Under the pieces are notes generated by a model that saw only the letters and a program-made list of their open reading frames with translations, had not been told where the DNA came from and did no database searches. Shown here one piece after another: positions 62,227 to 64,000 of a DNA stretch of 64,000 nucleotides (position 1 is the first letter of the stretch; every line of letters begins with the position of its first letter). This DNA is from Candidatus Martarchaeota archaeon. Its GTDB lineage: Archaea; Micrarchaeota; Micrarchaeia; Micrarchaeales; Micrarchaeaceae. The stretch spans positions 1 through 64,000 of the forward strand of contig JAMCZI010000028.1 of NCBI GenBank assembly GCA_023485545.1, given 5' to 3'. Made by a program: the position numbers and the translations under genes.

Positions 62227-62580
62227 TCACTTTTTCTTGCCTTTCGCCTGGCCGTCATTGTACTTCTTCACGAGCTCTATCGCCTGTTCTACAGCTCTCT
62301 TGACGTCTGACTCCGTTCTCGCGCCTGTGCATATTATCTTGCCGTTCTTGAAAAGCAGGAGAGCAGCCTTGGGCTCAAAAATCTTCAGTATGGCTCCGGG
62401 AAACTGTTCCGGCTCGTAGTCTATGTCCCTTGACAGCTTTGCAAGCCCGTAGAGATCCAGATCTACGTTAAGCGCGGCGCTAGCTACTATGTTCTGTACC
62501 TTGTATGTAGGGTGCAGCTTGACATTCAGGTAATGAGCCTTGGACCTTTGAGGTTTCTGGGGTTTTGGGGATTTAGCCAT
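62227..62580 (-). CDS. tbp: Single-repeat TATA-binding protein (half-size TBP)
   Basis: 117 residues. One TBP repeat spans about residues 26-107: VQNIVASAALNVDLDL, the signature YEPEQFPG (55-62), EPKAALLLFKNGK and IICTGAR. The phenylalanines that normally kink DNA are both present (F60 and F77). Ordinary archaeal TBP has about 180-200 residues with two such repeats. Here the second is absent; a basic N-terminal arm and a Lys-rich tail flank the repeat. ATG 62580 follows GGTG by six bases. If it binds TATA boxes it must do so as a dimer or with a partner half. Confidence 0.9.
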   Translation of the reverse strand: MAKSPKPQKPQRSKAHYLNVKLHPTYKVQNIVASAALNVDLDLYGLAKLSRDIDYEPEQFPGAILKIFEPKAALLLFKNGKIICTGARTESDVKRAVEQAIELVKKYNDGQAKGKKK

Positions 62581-62616
62581 AATCAGCACCACAACATAAT
62601 GATAATATTAAGAAGG

Positions 62617-62628
62617 TATATATATATT
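62617..62628. promoter_or_regulatory. Shared A/T promoter block between tbp and rpl21e
   Basis: TATATATATATT lies between the divergent tbp and rpl21e genes and can serve as a TATA box in either direction, giving a leader of about 16 bases for tbp. A second TATA-like stretch (62601-62612) is closer to tbp. Confidence 0.45.
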
Positions 62629-62669
62629 ATGCATCTCATACTCTATGCTGCATCTGCAGAGGGATTCTG

Positions 62670-62954
62670 ATGACAAAGAAATCTAGGGGTTTATTCTCAA
62701 AAAGGTCAAGAAATCTGGCAAGGCACCACAAGCCTTCAAAGCTTAGGGTAAGGGACCTGATAAAGAATTTTGAGGTCGGCGAACGCGTAGCCATAGTCCC
62801 GAAGGGGGGCTTCAACGACATACCACATCCAAGATACCGCGGCAGAGTCGGCGTAGTCGAGGAGAAGCGCGGTTCTGCGTACGTCGTAAAACTGAGGATG
62901 ATGGCCGCCACAAAGACTCTCATAGTGCCCGCCAGGCATCTTGAGAAGGCCTGA
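62670..62954 (+). CDS. rpl21e: Large-subunit ribosomal protein eL21
   Basis: 94 residues, the usual length. Typical features are SRGLFSKRSRNLARHHKP, the SH3-like barrel with FEVGERVAIVPKGGFNDIPHPRYRGRVGVVEEKRGSAYVVKL, and a basic N-terminus contacting rRNA. In many archaea this gene precedes rpoF. Here it faces tbp instead, and rpoF lies 9 kb away. The 121-base gap after it holds a TATA-like element for the next gene and no gene. Confidence 0.95.
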   Translation: MTKKSRGLFSKRSRNLARHHKPSKLRVRDLIKNFEVGERVAIVPKGGFNDIPHPRYRGRVGVVEEKRGSAYVVKLRMMAATKTLIVPARHLEKA

Positions 62955-63075
62955 AAACCTGTTTCTGCTGCTATCGGCTGTCAAGCTGCAACACGTTCAG
63001 TATAGCAGCTGTAAGGCACACCGCTGGTGTTAAATATTTACTCATAAATATGAAATAGGACGGGTCAACTGCACT

Positions 63076-64000
63076 ATGAAATTCAAATACGCCGTATCAA
63101 GGGCTTTGGTCTCGGCAAGCGAACTGACGCCCAACGAAGCCACTGCACTCTCATATCTGTGCAGCACTGGCTCGAGCGACACCGTGCCCGGCATATCGAT
63201 GCGCACCAACGTAGTTGAGCAGAAGCTCAGGCTTGCACTTTTGTGCCTTGAGGATGCGGGCCTGGTGAGGCGCGAAGGGCAGTTTTACTTCTCGACGAGC
63301 AGCTCCCTCTCTGCGATATATTCATCGCGAAGGGCAATGCTGCAGAGGTCAGAATCGCAGCGCTCAGCAGTCCCGATTCTGCATTCCAGGCTGAACGCCC
63401 TGCTTAAACACTCCTCCGCTACTATAGAGAAGATAGGCAGCCTGGAGGACGCGATAAAGAGCAAGGCCGAACTCTCCAGGGCGGAGAAGGCAGCGGCTGC
63501 TGCGGTAAACAGGCTCGACTCTGAAAAGGCGCTTTCCGGAATGAGCCAGAAGAAGATCAGGAAGCTCTATTCAGGCGCAATGAGAGACGTGCGCGCAGGC
63601 TATACAGATGACGCGATACTGCTTAAGGATGTGCGCCAGGAGCTTATCTGCGCGGTAAACATGCTCAACAGCATGACACTGGAGTGCATAGTCGCAGACG
63701 ATTCCCAGATGTCGAAGCTAAGGCAATCCGACATAGAGCTCTTGTACGGGGGCATAAAGTCTTTCAAGAATGTCGTAGTGAAGAGCGGCCTCAAGAACGA
63801 CACCCGCATACTTGAAGCTCTGTACGGAAGCAATCTGCGCAACATATCCATACTTGATTCAGAGGCTCTAGTCGTGCTTGACAGCGAGGCTGGAAACGGG
63901 GTGATGGTATTCAACAAGGACGAGAGCGGAAAGTTCCTCATACCTGTAAAGCCGGACAGCATAGAAGCAGCAGTTATACGCAACAATTCCTCGAACATCA
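63076..64000 (+). CDS. Uncharacterised protein with N-terminal winged-helix-like segment, 3' truncated by window edge
   Basis: The frame is open from ATG 63076 to the end of the window (308 residues seen). The first about 75 residues look like a winged helix (ELTPNEATALSYL, VVEQKLRLALLCLEDAGLVRREGQFYF). A helical region with Ser, Ala and Glu follows, and then a mixed domain with LRQSDIELLYGGIKSFKNVVVKSGL and ISILDSEALVVLDSEAGNGVMVF. I do not recognise the family; a regulator with an effector domain is possible. TATA-like TTAAATATTTA lies about 45 bases upstream. Confidence 0.7.
   Translation, partial: MKFKYAVSRALVSASELTPNEATALSYLCSTGSSDTVPGISMRTNVVEQKLRLALLCLEDAGLVRREGQFYFSTSSSLSAIYSSRRAMLQRSESQRSAVPILHSRLNALLKHSSATIEKIGSLEDAIKSKAELSRAEKAAAAAVNRLDSEKALSGMSQKKIRKLYSGAMRDVRAGYTDDAILLKDVRQELICAVNMLNSMTLECIVADDSQMSKLRQSDIELLYGGIKSFKNVVVKSGLKNDTRILEALYGSNLRNISILDSEALVVLDSEAGNGVMVFNKDESGKFLIPVKPDSIEAAVIRNNSSNI

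Noticed and set aside
61966-62230. Two overlapping minus-strand open frames (65 and 79 residues) downstream of tbp
   Set aside because: Both run through the perfect hairpin, have no family resemblance or ribosome site, and do not encode a second TBP repeat.

Overview
The window is a compact archaeal chromosome segment. Archaeal markers are the archaeal-type leucyl-, alanyl- and aspartyl-tRNA synthetases, eL21, RNA polymerase subunit F with DUF655, aEF1B, an XPD helicase, Rad50, Alba, a TBP, class III signal peptides and TATA boxes about 25-30 bases before many starts. The mix of FtsZ, DnaK/DnaJ/GrpE, short intergenic gaps, many overlapping genes and LamG-type surface proteins next to a type IV pilus machine fits a DPANN lineage such as Micrarchaeota (ARMAN-like). 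That assignment is an inference from gene content, not from a marker phylogeny. I saw no rRNA, CRISPR array, insertion sequence or prophage.

Layout. 1-2.7 kb: a fatty-acid beta-oxidation-type trio (enoyl-CoA hydratase, thiolase, 3-hydroxyacyl-CoA dehydrogenase) linked by stop/start overlaps, then tRNA-Lys(UUU). 2.8-8.4 kb (minus): glucose dehydrogenase, a GH15 glucosidase and a KDG-aldolase-like enzyme, apparently a sugar-to-pyruvate Entner-Doudoroff module, followed by a spermidine-synthase-like protein, a PH-domain membrane protein and a YbjQ protein. 8.5-20.9 kb: a presenilin-like GxGD protease, XPD, a secreted Lon-like protease, a zinc ribbon with aEF1B, Rad50, FtsZ, a COG1395-type regulator and a prepilin peptidase. 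21-31.9 kb: LeuRS, a HAD hydrolase, a C/D box sRNA, an Exo5/Cas4-like nuclease, AlaRS, a paired small-transporter locus, topoisomerase IA and a tRNA m1A58-type methyltransferase.

31.9-44.3 kb is a surface and pilus region. Four plus-strand genes (LamG proteins, a pilin-like protein, a DUF2341 protein) converge on a minus-strand operon carrying two FlaJ/TadC-type membrane proteins, a FlaI/GspE ATPase and two unrecognised cytoplasmic proteins. The prepilin peptidase at 20 kb and the pilin at 52 kb belong functionally to this system. 44.4-49.6 kb: a PadR-like regulator with a large promoter palindrome, an ABC exporter and a CARDB-type envelope protein. 49.8-54.8 kb: a double-Alba fusion, AspRS, a pilin with a MoxR ATPase, RpoF, DUF655 and a GNAT. 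56-61 kb: HSP20 divergent from a regulator-grpE-dnaK-dnaJ operon. 61-64 kb: a PH-like protein, a structured intergenic region, a TBP that contains only one TBP repeat, eL21 and a partial unknown gene.

The points I consider most worth following are the half-size TBP, the C/D box sRNA in the leader of the Exo5-like gene, the Alba-Alba fusion with a 107-bp identical internal repeat, the recurrent GGTG-N5-start signal (which in two cases points to an ATA start codon), and the promoter palindromes.
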